Shown: piece after piece, positions 8,560 through 17,298 of the stretch
Layout of the letters: each line of letters opens with the position of its first letter
How positions within the stretch are numbered: position 1 is the stretch's first letter
Source of the DNA: Paenibacillus marchantiae
GTDB taxonomy: Bacteria; Bacillota; Bacilli; Paenibacillales; Paenibacillaceae
Assembly (NCBI RefSeq): GCF_028771845.1
Contig: NZ_CP118270.1
Span: 2,356,001 to 2,420,000, forward strand
Direction of reading: 5' to 3'
DNA: 64,000 bases
Position numbers and translations under genes: made by a program
The notes under the pieces: model-generated
Told to the model about the DNA's origin: nothing
Database searches by the model: none
The model's input: only the letters and a program-made list of their open reading frames with translations

Positions 8560-9539
8560 AACAGACATTGGAACGTCCCTCCCGGCCTGCGGCTCAGACT
8601 GCACAGCATCCGAAAGTTAACTCTCCCGAAAGTGAGGCGGGGAACAAGAGAAATTGGAGGTCAGTACATCCACGTACTCATGGTGGGAAAGGTTATTCAG
8701 GTGGCAGTAATTCTCGTTTCCGTAATCCGCGCAAATGGGCGATAATCTGGGGTGGCCTGGGTGTGACATGGATTGCAACCGTGTGGCTGACAGGCAGACT
8801 GCTGCCCGCTGAATCGACGCTGACCTCCTTGATGGATCGGAATCTGGCTCCGGCTTGGGCGCATCCTTTCGGTACGGATTGGCTGGGACGAGATATGTTC
8901 ATGCGCACATTGAAAGGATTGGCAACGAGCATTCAGGTGGGGTTACTCGCGGCTTGTGGCGGCGGACTTATCGCGCTATTGCTGGGTCTTGCTGCTGCTT
9001 CAGGGAAAGCTGCGGACCGGGTCATTTCATGGATCATTGACCTCTTCCTGAGTGTTCCTCACCTGGTATCGCTGGTGATGCTAGCTTTTGTGTTCGGTGG
9101 AGGTTTGCCTGGGGTGGCGTTAGCCATTGCCCTGACCCATTGGCCGAATCTGGCCCGGATTGTACGGGCAGAGATGATTCAGTTGAGATCAGCAGAGTAT
9201 ATTCACATCTCACGCAGATTGGGTCATTCGCGAATTCGTATTGCGGTGCAGCACATGCTGCCTCATCTGATCCCGCAGCTATTCGTGGGAGTGCTGCTGA
9301 TCTTCCCTCATGCCATTCTGCATGAGGCAGCGATTACGTTTCTGGGGCTGGGGCTGTCGCCGCAGCAGCCAGCGATCGGTATTATTTTATCAGAGTCGAT
9401 GAGATATTTATCCGCAGGGATGTGGTGGTTGGCCTTTTTCCCAGGTCTCGCATTGTTGTTGGTTGTTCGTGCGTTTGATGTGTTGGGCGGTAGTCTGAAG
9501 ACATTAACGGGAACCGGCAGTTCAAGGGAGGTGGTGTAA
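8556..9539 (+). CDS. nikC: Nickel ABC transporter permease NikC
   Basis: 327 residues, DppC/NikC type. The family landmark HPFGTDWLGRDMFMRTLKG and the EAA-like loop QLRSAEYIHISRRLGHSRIRIAVQHMLPHL are clear, and five to six TM segments follow the first one at about residue 62. The N-terminal 55 residues are polar (Q, P, S, R, G-rich) and precede the first TM, longer than is usual. No better internal start is visible, and the ATGA overlap with nikB plus AAGGAGGAGG supports this one. It should pair with NikB as the membrane channel. Confidence 0.9.
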   Translation: MKQTLERPSRPAAQTAQHPKVNSPESEAGNKRNWRSVHPRTHGGKGYSGGSNSRFRNPRKWAIIWGGLGVTWIATVWLTGRLLPAESTLTSLMDRNLAPAWAHPFGTDWLGRDMFMRTLKGLATSIQVGLLAACGGGLIALLLGLAAASGKAADRVISWIIDLFLSVPHLVSLVMLAFVFGGGLPGVALAIALTHWPNLARIVRAEMIQLRSAEYIHISRRLGHSRIRIAVQHMLPHLIPQLFVGVLLIFPHAILHEAAITFLGLGLSPQQPAIGIILSESMRYLSAGMWWLAFFPGLALLLVVRAFDVLGGSLKTLTGTGSSREVV

Positions 9540-9541
9540 AC

Positions 9542-10498
9542 ATGCCTCTTCTTGAAGTAGAGGGAGTGTCGGTTTCGTTCCGGCGTGCTCGGGGATGGTT
9601 TGGGCACGAGGAGAACCATGTTATTCAGGATCTGAATCTGTCTGTCAATGAAGGGGAGATTGTCGCCGTTGTAGGGGCAAGTGGATCTGGCAAAAGTGTG
9701 CTGGCGCAGGCGATCATGGGCATTCTTCCTGCCAATGCGACGATAGAAGGTCGGATTAGCTATGCAGGCGAACCCCTGACCATGGATCGGCAGCTTCATC
9801 TGCGTGGAGATAAAATGGTGTACATTCCCCAATCGGTCAGTTATTTGGATCCGTTGTTGAAGGTGGGCAGGCAGGTTCAACCTGTAAGCCAAAAGACAGG
9901 GCGTAAGCACCGATCGACGCTCCGATCCACGATGCAAAAGGCAGAGCAGGAACTGACGGGACGTTATGGATTGCCACAGGGCACGTCGGGCAAATATCCG
10001 TTTGAGCTGTCAGGTGGTATGGCTCGGCGGGTGTTGATGGCAACGGCCACCTCCGGTGCTCCAAAACTCATTATTGCAGATGAGCCAACACCTGGCATCC
10101 ATCCCGAAGTGCTGGCTGAAACGATGAAGCATTTTCGTCAACTGGCCAATGAAGGCGTCGGCATCCTTTGGATTACCCATGATATTACGACTGCTTTGAC
10201 GGCAGCAGACCGCATATCCGTATTTTACGCAGGCTCCAATGTGGAGACGGCGCAGGTTTGTGATTTTACGGGAAAGGGCGAAAGATTAAGACATCCATAC
10301 ACGAAGGCGCTCTGGAATGCATTGCCGCAAAATGATTTTCAACATCTGTCTGGTACCCAGCCTGCAGCAGGTCGGCAGCAGGTAGAAGGATGCTCATTTG
10401 CACCACGCTGCATTGGAGCGACCATGGCTTGCACGAACGAACGTCCTGAGCTGCGCAAAGTTCGTGGTGGGGAAGTGAGGTGCGTTCATGCCACTTGA
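9542..10498 (+). CDS. nikD: Nickel ABC transporter ATP-binding protein NikD
   Basis: 318 residues. Walker A is VGASGSGKSVLAQAI, the signature is FELSGGMARRVLMATA, Walker B is LIIADEPTPGIHPE, and the switch His lies in WITHDITTAL. The C-terminal oligopeptide/dipeptide-transporter extension contains the four-cysteine-type region (GCSFAPRCIGATMACTNERPEL). It starts 2 bases after the nikC stop and overlaps nikE by 11 bases. It should form a heterodimeric motor with NikE. Confidence 0.9.
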   Translation: MPLLEVEGVSVSFRRARGWFGHEENHVIQDLNLSVNEGEIVAVVGASGSGKSVLAQAIMGILPANATIEGRISYAGEPLTMDRQLHLRGDKMVYIPQSVSYLDPLLKVGRQVQPVSQKTGRKHRSTLRSTMQKAEQELTGRYGLPQGTSGKYPFELSGGMARRVLMATATSGAPKLIIADEPTPGIHPEVLAETMKHFRQLANEGVGILWITHDITTALTAADRISVFYAGSNVETAQVCDFTGKGERLRHPYTKALWNALPQNDFQHLSGTQPAAGRQQVEGCSFAPRCIGATMACTNERPELRKVRGGEVRCVHAT

Positions 10499-11090
10499 AG
10501 CTAGAAAGACAGGGTATCGTTATGGTAAAGATGCTTGGGTATTTCAGGATATAAGTATGAAAGTACCGCAGGGGGAGGTCGTTGGCTTGTGGGGGCCCAG
10601 TGGCTGTGGAAAAACAAGTCTTGGGCGTATCCTTGCAGGGTATGTGGAACCGTTGGCAGGTCAAGTGTTGCTGGATGGGAAGCCGCTTCCCAAAACCGGA
10701 GCCTGTCCGGTCCAACTTGTATTCCAGCATCCGGAGAAAGCGGTGAATCCACGCTGGCGCATGCGCCGTGTCTTGAAGGAAGCCATGATCGAGGATCAGG
10801 AGCTGCTCGATGACTTGGGTATCCAGATGAATTGGCTGGATCGAAGGCCCGGTGAGTTGTCAGGCGGAGAATTGCAACGATTCTGCGTTGCACGTGCACT
10901 CGGCACAGCAACTCGTTACGTGATCGCTGATGAGATGACCACCATGCTGGATGCGATCACACAGGCACAGATCTGGCATACCGTGATGAATATCGCGCGT
11001 CAGCGTAACCTGGGACTGTTGATCATCAGCCATGATTGGGAGTTGCTGGACAGGTTATGTGATCGGATTGTGCAGATGCCAACTTCATAA
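10488..11090 (+). CDS. nikE: Nickel ABC transporter ATP-binding protein NikE (short)
   Basis: 200 residues, compared with about 260 for most NikE/DppF proteins. It keeps Walker A GPSGCGKTSLGRIL, the Q-loop LVFQHPEKAVNPRWRM, the signature LSGGELQRFCVARAL, Walker B YVIADEMTTMLD and His in ISHDWELLD, then stops right after the last core strand. The missing part is the C-terminal extension, so it should still be active as an ATPase. It is the last gene of nikABCDE and is followed by a long hairpin. Confidence 0.88.
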   Translation: MPLEARKTGYRYGKDAWVFQDISMKVPQGEVVGLWGPSGCGKTSLGRILAGYVEPLAGQVLLDGKPLPKTGACPVQLVFQHPEKAVNPRWRMRRVLKEAMIEDQELLDDLGIQMNWLDRRPGELSGGELQRFCVARALGTATRYVIADEMTTMLDAITQAQIWHTVMNIARQRNLGLLIISHDWELLDRLCDRIVQMPTS

Positions 11091-11118
11091 CTTACGGGGT
11101 ATAAACCGTTTTCCAATA

Positions 11119-11188
11119 TAAAAGGGGTGTCCGAGTAGTCCATCATGAACATGAATCATGGATTTGACTACAGGGACAGCCCCTTTTG
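11119..11188 (+). terminator. Long hairpin terminator after nikE
   Basis: AAAAGGGGTGTCC (from 11120) pairs with GGGACAGCCCCTTTT; inside, GTAGTCCATCATGA pairs with TCATGGAT and GACTAC. The stem is much longer than needed for termination and ends in a short T run. A GGNTGTCC/GGGACAGCC core also occurs in the hairpin at 19380-19425. It may also serve patB from the other strand. Confidence 0.75.
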
Positions 11189-11212
11189 CAATTTTACCGA
11201 ACTCAGCGCTTT

Positions 11213-11293
11213 AATGAAACGAGCGCGAGTTATTAGACGAAATTCTAGTTTCGTTGTTGGAACGAATCGTAGACTCCTTATGCCCGATTCGTT
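11213..11293. repeat. Intergenic repeat-like element, copy A
   Basis: After the hairpin comes AATGAAACGAGCGCGAGTTAT, then an inverted pair AACGAATCG (11261-11269) and CGATTCGTT (11285-11293). The element at 19440-19495 has the same order: a GGGACAGCC hairpin, AATGAAACGA, then ATTCGTT/AACGAAT. This suggests a dispersed non-coding repeat family. Only two fairly divergent copies lie in this window. Confidence 0.4.
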
Positions 11294-11325
11294 AGCGTCT
11301 TTAATTTACTTTAACGTATTTCAAC

Positions 11326-12522
11326 TTACTTGGTCGACAGCCTGCCCATTAGCACAGACAATCTGCGCATGGCTTCTTCCACTGTTGAACGTGGGCAGGC
11401 CAAATTTATGCGCATGAATCCTGTGCCTTCTGCTCCGAAGATACTTCCATCATTGAAGGCGAGTCCCGCTTCCTTGAGCAGCATCGTACACAGCTGCGCA
11501 TGTGGGATATTCAACTTTCGGAAATCCATCCACAGCAGGTAAGTCGCTTCTGGAAGTCGGATTCCGATTTGAGGCATATGCTCTGCGACATACTCCTGCA
11601 CGTAATCCATATTTCCGCGGATATAGGCAAGACAGTCATCCAGCCATTCTTCAGCACCGTTGTAGGCCGCTTCGGATGCAACTGCTCCCAACGTGCTGAT
11701 GTTGGCAAGTCCCATCGTTTTCACGCCCTGCATGAATGATTCCCGCAGCTGGGCGTTTGGAATGATGATATTGGAGGTGCAGAGACCTGGAATGTTGAAC
11801 GTTTTGCTTGGTGCTGTACAGATGATGCTGAGATCAGCGACAGCATCAGAAATAAGGGCCATTGTTGTATGCGCACCGCGTTGGTGGACCAGATCGGCAT
11901 GAATCTCATCTGAAACGATGAGTACATTATATTGCACGCAGAGTGCAGCAAGGCTTTGAAGTTCTTCACGAGTCCATACCCGTCCGACCGGGTTGTGAGG
12001 ACTGCACAGAATTAACATTTTGACCCGACCCGTCTTCAGGCAGGATTCCAGATGTTCCAAATCCATGGAGTAATGTCCATCGTTCTCCACCAACGGATTA
12101 GTCATCAGTTCTCTGTCTTGACCACGTACCACATCATAGAAGGGTGCATATACCGGAGTCTGAATTACTACTGCATCTCCCGGTTCGGTGAACCGTTGTA
12201 CAGCAATACTGAGTGCAGGCACAATACCTGGGGTGAATACAACCCATTCATCGTTAATGCTCCAGTTGTGACGTCGCTCCATCCATCCCGATAGCGCTGC
12301 GTGATACGCATCTGTTCGCACCGTATAGCCAAAAATCCCATGTTCCATTCGAGTCTTCAACGCCTGAATGACCGATGGTGGAGCGGCGAAATCCATATCA
12401 GCAACCCACATGGGGAGTGCATCTGCAACACCAAAGATCTCCTCAAGCGCATCCCATTTCTCTGATCCCGTGGAGAGCCGATTAATCGGCTCGTCAAATG
12501 TATGATTATTGTTCTTGCTCAT
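11326..12522 (-). CDS. patB: PatB/MalY-type PLP-dependent C-S lyase (cystathionine beta-lyase)
   Basis: 398 residues, fold-type I aminotransferase family. The MalY/PatB subgroup shows in LPMWVADMDFAAPPSVIQALKTRMEHGIFGYT, the substrate loop LILCSPHNPVGRVWTREEL, the Asp-containing IVSDEIHADLVHQ, the PLP-lysine region APSKTFNIPGLCTS, and MRINLACPRSTVEEAM at the end. It probably cleaves C-S bonds of cystathionine or cysteine conjugates in the cytoplasm. An AGGGGG site precedes the ATG. It stands alone, convergent with the nik operon. Some subgroup members act as regulators or aminotransferases instead. Confidence 0.88.
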   Translation of the reverse strand: MSKNNNHTFDEPINRLSTGSEKWDALEEIFGVADALPMWVADMDFAAPPSVIQALKTRMEHGIFGYTVRTDAYHAALSGWMERRHNWSINDEWVVFTPGIVPALSIAVQRFTEPGDAVVIQTPVYAPFYDVVRGQDRELMTNPLVENDGHYSMDLEHLESCLKTGRVKMLILCSPHNPVGRVWTREELQSLAALCVQYNVLIVSDEIHADLVHQRGAHTTMALISDAVADLSIICTAPSKTFNIPGLCTSNIIIPNAQLRESFMQGVKTMGLANISTLGAVASEAAYNGAEEWLDDCLAYIRGNMDYVQEYVAEHMPQIGIRLPEATYLLWMDFRKLNIPHAQLCTMLLKEAGLAFNDGSIFGAEGTGFMRINLACPRSTVEEAMRRLSVLMGRLSTK

Positions 12523-12737
12523 TGCTTAAATCCCCCTTGAAATCCGTTCCTTCGACTACAATCGACAGATTATTATCTAATAAATTTGGTGATTTCGCAA
12601 CTTGTAACCGCCAGATGGATTCAATTTTATATAGAGCTGCATCAAGGAATATATTCATGTAATAACAATGATTCGAGGTTGTGCATGGATAGTAACGCAG
12701 AACGCAGTAACTGTCCCATATCCAAACGTCCAAACAG
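12523..12737. other. Upstream region of patB
   Basis: No gene is supported here. It should hold the minus-strand promoter of patB, but I could not pick a -35/-10 pair with confidence. With the terminator next to it, it makes up the gene-free stretch 12523-12882. Confidence 0.4.
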
Positions 12738-12792
12738 CAAAAAACCACCAGAGAAGGTCATGATATGACCGCTTCTACTGGTGGTTTTTTGC
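12738..12792 (-). terminator. Terminator of the S9 peptidase gene
   Basis: AAAAAACCACCAG pairs with CTGGTGGTTTTTT, with AGAAG/CTTCT extending the stem. Both strands end in six T, so it could act in either direction. Only the minus-strand peptidase gene upstream needs it. Confidence 0.9.
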
Positions 12793-12882
12793 TAATCCTG
12801 AATTCTTCCCGCTCAGGCAGACATAGGTAGCAAGAGGAAGAATATTTATCTTTTATTTCATAAATATGATCTTATTATGGCG

Positions 12883-14883
12883 TTACAAGTGCTTGTTAAA
12901 CCATCCGGCAATATGCTCCAGACGACGTACCCTTAAGTGCGGGTGACCTCCACGGGACAGCTCGTGATTGGCTCCCGGGAAACGAACGAACCGAGTGGTC
13001 TGTTTGCGTCGCTTCAAGGCAACATATAGTTGTTCAGCTTGTTCAATCGGACAACGCAGATCCTGCTCACCATGCAAAATCAGCAGCGGCGTGCTGACAT
13101 TACCCACATATGCAAGCGGGGAGTGTTTCCATAACTTCTCGGTGTCATCCCATGCATTACCGCCAATCTGGTCTTCCGTGAAAAAGAATCCAATATCACT
13201 GACTCCGTAGAACGAGAGCCAGTTAGAGATGGAACGCTGAGTGACGGCTGCCTTGAAACGGTCAGTATGTCCAACAATCCAGTTAGTCATGAAGCCACCA
13301 TAGCTGCCGCCAGTGACGCCCAGACGGGACTCGTCGATAAACGAATATCGGGACAACGCATAATCCATGGCTTCCATCAGATCACGATAATCCCCGCCGC
13401 CATAGTCACCCCGGCAGGCATTCACGAATTGCTGCCCGTATCCGAGCCCACCTCTTGGATTGATATATACAACAGCATACCCCTGTGCTGCGAGGATCTG
13501 GAACTCATGCATAAATGTAAAGCCATACATCATATGTGGACCGCCATGAATCTCAAGGATGGTTGGGACTTTGACCCCTTCCACCATACCAGCCGGTTTC
13601 AGCATCCAGCCTTGCAGTCGCAGGCCATCAGAGGAATCGAACCAGAAGGTCTCCGGTGTGCTAAGTTGGATTTCTTCATCCAGTTGAGGATTGCTATGGG
13701 TCAATTGTATAGGCTCGGCCCCAACTTCATCAGGTTGGGTATACAGAAAGAGATCACCAGGATGAAGTACGTCTGCTACGCCTGCCACAATCTGTCCATT
13801 TTCGAGCTCAGCAAATTGATAGAACTCTTTCTCGTCCGGCAAGATGTATTCGGCATGGCTGCCATCTCGTGCGAATCGGGCAATCCGGACGCTACCTTCA
13901 ATAGTAACAAGACAGAGAATGGATGAACCATCACGACTGAATACCGGGCCCGTATTAGTTAAGTGTGAGCGCATATCACCAACGAGGCTATGATTGATCT
14001 GTACATCCCAATCCTTGCTCAGACATACGGGTTGGCCGCCTGAGATCGGAAGGGTATAGAGCTTGACCAACGTAGCATTTCCATAGGAACGGTCGCTGGC
14101 AAGCAGTGCAAGGGATTGTCCATCAGGTGCGTACGTCAGCCGGCCGAAAGAGTATCCTTCCGGAGTCAACTGCTGCACGTCAGATCCGTCAGCCTTGGCA
14201 CGATACACATGGTTTGTCAGGGTGTAATCGTTATGCTGCTCGCCTTCTTCCGGAAACTGAGCGATCCAGGCAATGGACTCCCCATCCGGCGACCACACAT
14301 AGTCCCCGACGTCATAATGGCCTGTAGTTACAGGGATCGCTTCTCCGCCTTCAGTTGGAACACGGAAGAGATGGGTTCGTCGACCGTTCCACAATCCACC
14401 GCTGTCAGATTTCATTCGAATTCGATCCACGACAAGTTCTTGCAGCAGTTTTTTATTTATGTCTTCCGTTTCATCTTCGTCTTTTTCACTCATGTCCACA
14501 GATGATTTAACAAGCAAAGTGAGCCCATCCGGTGACCAGAGCAGGGAGCTAACGCCATGCTTTAAATGGCTGACTTGCTGTGCTTCTCCACCATCTGAGG
14601 CGATCAGCCACACTTGTGTTTTGCCTTCATGTTCTCGTAAAAAAGCAAGCTGTGAACCATCCGGCGACCAAGCAGGAGCGTGATCCTTATCTCCGGATGT
14701 GAAAGCTCTGTCCTTCTGGTTCTCCAGGTTAAGGAGTCTCAGGTGAGAAGAATAACCGTCTCGTGCTTCGTTTGTTTTCCGACTTACATATACCAGTTGT
14801 CCGCCCTGAGGAGACGGAGTTGGATCATTAACCCATGTAATCTGAAAAAGATCTTCCGATGTTATGCCGCGCAGACTATTCAT
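12883..14883 (-). CDS. S9-family prolyl oligopeptidase / acylaminoacyl-peptidase-like hydrolase
   Basis: 666 residues from the ATG at 14883 (MNSLRG), where GGGAGGAC fits; an in-frame ATG 18 bases upstream lies before that site. The N-terminal 400 residues are a WD40/TolB-like beta-propeller with repeated SPDG motifs. The C-terminal alpha/beta hydrolase has the oxyanion region EIHGGPH, nucleophile Ser in GGSYGGFM, Asp in LILHGEQDLRCPIEQAE and His in FPGANHELSRGG, so the triad is intact. There is no signal peptide, so it is a cytoplasmic peptidase of the YuxL type that probably trims short or N-acylated peptides. Monocistronic. Confidence 0.93.
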   Translation of the reverse strand: MNSLRGITSEDLFQITWVNDPTPSPQGGQLVYVSRKTNEARDGYSSHLRLLNLENQKDRAFTSGDKDHAPAWSPDGSQLAFLREHEGKTQVWLIASDGGEAQQVSHLKHGVSSLLWSPDGLTLLVKSSVDMSEKDEDETEDINKKLLQELVVDRIRMKSDSGGLWNGRRTHLFRVPTEGGEAIPVTTGHYDVGDYVWSPDGESIAWIAQFPEEGEQHNDYTLTNHVYRAKADGSDVQQLTPEGYSFGRLTYAPDGQSLALLASDRSYGNATLVKLYTLPISGGQPVCLSKDWDVQINHSLVGDMRSHLTNTGPVFSRDGSSILCLVTIEGSVRIARFARDGSHAEYILPDEKEFYQFAELENGQIVAGVADVLHPGDLFLYTQPDEVGAEPIQLTHSNPQLDEEIQLSTPETFWFDSSDGLRLQGWMLKPAGMVEGVKVPTILEIHGGPHMMYGFTFMHEFQILAAQGYAVVYINPRGGLGYGQQFVNACRGDYGGGDYRDLMEAMDYALSRYSFIDESRLGVTGGSYGGFMTNWIVGHTDRFKAAVTQRSISNWLSFYGVSDIGFFFTEDQIGGNAWDDTEKLWKHSPLAYVGNVSTPLLILHGEQDLRCPIEQAEQLYVALKRRKQTTRFVRFPGANHELSRGGHPHLRVRRLEHIAGWFNKHL

Positions 14884-15226
14884 TGTTTGTCCTCCCACCA
14901 CGATTAAATTGTTTTAATTTCCTAACCTTTCCATTTATATTAACGGAAAGCATGAGGCAGGACAACACGATTCTGAACGAACGTACTCCTATTTCTTAAC
15001 AATATCGCCTGTGCCCGAAAGGAATTATTGGAAGCATGACGAATCCTAATGTTGAATAGTCATGAAATGGACGAAAAGCTGTCTGAAAATGATGTTTAAT
15101 GTCAGTTGAATCTGTTTAATGAACAATGCTATTTAGGTATATTTGGTAATCCAGCTCATTTAATGAGCTGTACCCCGTTTATATAGATCATTCTTGTCTC
15201 AGTCACCATGAAGGAGGAGCATCACT
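14884..15226. other. Gene-free spacer with one palindrome
   Basis: Divergent spacer between the peptidase gene and the STM3941-type gene. No coding signal is visible. The only structured element is the palindrome at 15152-15170, listed separately. Confidence 0.5.
15152..15170. promoter_or_regulatory. 19-bp perfect palindrome, possible operator
   Basis: CAGCTCATT, a central T, and AATGAGCTG form perfect 9-bp arms, 57 bases before the TTG start at 15227. Its position suits a repressor site for the downstream gene. No T run follows, so it is unlikely to be a terminator. Confidence 0.35.
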
Positions 15227-15796
15227 TTGTCCACATCCTATGATCAACAGCACGTGGAATACCCGAGCCGGAAGCGAATGGCATGGCTTACAGTGGGGGC
15301 GGCACTTTTTGTAGCAGCCGGATTTTTTTTGATGTTTGATGATTCTTCAGCCAAGGGATCTGCCATTTCTTCCGTTATAGGCTTGTTCTCCATTATATTT
15401 TTTGGGCTTTGTCTCTGCTACAGCCTGGTGAAGATGATTAAGAAGGAACCTTCCTTTGTTGTCGATGAACATGGGTTTGTGGATTCATCTTCTTACACAT
15501 CAGGAGGGTTAATTGCCTGGAAAGATGTTGAGAATATTTTTATGTATGAATTCATGGGACAGAAGATGATTGGGGTTAAATTGTGGGACGAGAGAGCGTT
15601 TCTTGATCGTCAGAATGGGATGAAGCGCAAATTAATGACGGTAAACAGCAGCATAGTCGATGCTACGGTAAGCATTGCCCAGAACAGCCTCTCATTACCA
15701 CTGGACCAGTTGTATATCATGATGGTGGAGCGTTGGAAGCAATCGAATGAAAGGGCGAGTGAAGGAAGTAACTTTGATCTGTTTAATAATGAATAG
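15227..15796 (+). CDS. STM3941-like small membrane protein
   Basis: 189 residues starting at TTG (15227), chosen because AAGGAGGAGC ends eight bases before it. Two TM helices (AWLTVGAALFVAAGFFLMF and VIGLFSIIFFGLCLCYSLVKMI) are followed by a soluble domain with FVVDEHGFVDSSSYTSGGLIAWKDVENIFMYE, a PH-like arrangement seen in proteins named STM3941 family. No catalytic motif is visible and the function is unknown. The next gene starts 35 bases on and may be co-transcribed. Confidence 0.6.
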   Translation: MSTSYDQQHVEYPSRKRMAWLTVGAALFVAAGFFLMFDDSSAKGSAISSVIGLFSIIFFGLCLCYSLVKMIKKEPSFVVDEHGFVDSSSYTSGGLIAWKDVENIFMYEFMGQKMIGVKLWDERAFLDRQNGMKRKLMTVNSSIVDATVSIAQNSLSLPLDQLYIMMVERWKQSNERASEGSNFDLFNNE

Positions 15797-15831
15797 ATAA
15801 TGAGGAATATTGTCAGATTGGAGGAGTACAG

Positions 15832-16698
15832 ATGCAACAAGGAAATCAGACGCGTACGATCCAGCTACCCGATGGGACAACACTGCCTGCAATCGGACAG
15901 GGAACATGGTATATGGGTGAGAAGCAATCCAGTCGGAGAGAAGAAGTTCAGGCACTGCGTTATGGTATTGAACGTGGAATGACAGTAATAGATACGGCTG
16001 AGATGTATGCTGAAGGCGGGGCGGAAGAGGTCACTGGTGAGGCGATAAAAGACTGTCGTGATGATGTATTCCTGGTATCCAAGGTGTATCCTCATCATGC
16101 GGATCGGAAGCAGATGATTACCGCATGTGAGCGCAGCCTTTCGCGTCTGGGTACAGATCGCTTGGATCTGTACCTGCTGCACTGGCGTGGAGGTGTGCCG
16201 TTGGAAGAGACGGTTGAAGCTCTGGAACAGCTGAAACAATCAGGCAAAATTCTGCGCTGGGGTGTTTCGAATCTGGATACAGAGGACATGCAGGAGCTAT
16301 GGAACATTCCAGCTGGTCAGCATTGTGCAGTGAATCAGGTGCTGTATCATGCAGCTTCTCGTGGTATTGAATACGAGCTTCTTCCCTGGTTGAGGGAACG
16401 CCGTATTCCTGTTATGGCCTATTGTCCGCTGGCCCAAGGTGGCAGGCTTCGTAAAGAGTTACTGGAGCATTCAGTCATCCGTGAGATTGCCAAGGATCGA
16501 GGAGTCAGTCCTTCGCAAATTGCGTTATCCTGGGTTATCAGGGATGGAGACATACTGGCGATCCCGAAAGCTGTACAGCTGAATCATGTTGCAGAAAATG
16601 CTGCGGTGATGGACGTTATTTTGACTCAAGATGAAGTTGTTCGGTTGAATGAGGCATTCCCTGCACCTAAGGGTAAAGTGCCTTTGGATATCGTATAG
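15832..16698 (+). CDS. Aldo/keto reductase
   Basis: 288 residues, a TIM-barrel NADPH-dependent carbonyl reductase. The catalytic tetrad is visible: Asp and Tyr in VIDTAEMYAEGGAE, Lys in FLVSKVYPHH, and His in LDLYLLHWRGG. The C-terminal coenzyme motif IPKAVQLNHVAENAAV is present. It resembles the YtbE/YvgN or YeaE-like group of bacterial AKRs, with short loops. It is probably the second gene of a pair with the small membrane protein upstream. The substrate is unknown. Confidence 0.9.
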   Translation: MQQGNQTRTIQLPDGTTLPAIGQGTWYMGEKQSSRREEVQALRYGIERGMTVIDTAEMYAEGGAEEVTGEAIKDCRDDVFLVSKVYPHHADRKQMITACERSLSRLGTDRLDLYLLHWRGGVPLEETVEALEQLKQSGKILRWGVSNLDTEDMQELWNIPAGQHCAVNQVLYHAASRGIEYELLPWLRERRIPVMAYCPLAQGGRLRKELLEHSVIREIAKDRGVSPSQIALSWVIRDGDILAIPKAVQLNHVAENAAVMDVILTQDEVVRLNEAFPAPKGKVPLDIV

Positions 16699-16760
16699 AA
16701 ACTTCTTGTCAGACCGATTACATCATACAATGACCGTAGTTGGAAGAATCAAGAATAATA

Positions 16761-16793
16761 AGAGCAGATCTGAGGATCTGTTCTTTTTTTTGC
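16761..16793 (+). terminator. Terminator after the aldo/keto reductase
   Basis: AGAGCAGATC, a TGAG loop and GATCTGTTCT, followed by eight T. Confidence 0.9.
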
Positions 16794-16820
16794 ATTTGGA
16801 GCCATTTTAAATAAATGGGC

Positions 16821-16862
16821 TTTACAACAACAAATCACTAGTGTACTATGTAACTAATACAC
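16821..16862 (+). promoter_or_regulatory. Promoter/operator of the second GntR operon
   Basis: TTTACA (16821-16826), 17 bases, then TACTAT (16844-16849). Over the -10 lies a palindrome GTGTACTA (16841-16848) and TAATACAC (16855-16862). The half-site TGTAYTA is the one repeated in the operator at 199-237, so two separate YtrA-type operons share an operator design. Confidence 0.7.
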
Positions 16863-16887
16863 AGATACAGAGAGGAGCGAGGACATT

Positions 16888-17298
16888 GTGAGCATCGAAT
16901 TTGACAACAACTTGCCAATCTACCTGCAGATTATGCAGTACATCAAAAGACAGATTGTGACCGGAACACTTAAGGCAGGCGATAAAATTCCTTCGGTTCG
17001 TGAGCTCGCGGCCGAATTACAGATCAATCCCAATACAGTACAGCGAACATTTCAGGAGTTGGAGCGGGAAGAAGTGGTTGAAACCAAGCGAGGTCTGGGT
17101 CGATACGTGACAAGTGAGGAGTCGAAAATTATGACGATCAAAAAAGAGATGGCTGGTGAATTGCTGGAGCGTTTTCTGACAGGAATGCAGGAACTAGGCA
17201 TCGAAGAACAGGATATCGTAAATATCGTGGCGGATGCCGTTGCAGAGGGAAAGCAATCACTGCATCGTGATGGAAGAGGAGGAACAGGGAATGAGTAA
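16888..17298 (+). CDS. GntR-family (YtrA-type) transcriptional regulator
   Basis: 136 residues starting at GTG (16888) after GAGAGGAG. The winged HTH reads LPIYLQIMQYIKRQIVTGTLKAGDKIPSVRELAAEL, then QINPNTVQRTFQELEREEVVETKRGLGRYV. The short helical tail has no effector domain, as in the first GntR protein of this window, and residues of the recognition helix (INPNTVQ versus VNPNTIQ) are nearly the same. That fits the shared TGTAYTA half-site. It overlaps the ATPase gene by 8 bases and probably autoregulates the operon. Confidence 0.93.
   Translation: MSIEFDNNLPIYLQIMQYIKRQIVTGTLKAGDKIPSVRELAAELQINPNTVQRTFQELEREEVVETKRGLGRYVTSEESKIMTIKKEMAGELLERFLTGMQELGIEEQDIVNIVADAVAEGKQSLHRDGRGGTGNE

Noticed and set aside
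13267..13926. 219-residue plus-strand ORF inside the S9 peptidase gene
   Set aside because: Antisense shadow of a well-supported gene with no ribosome binding site.
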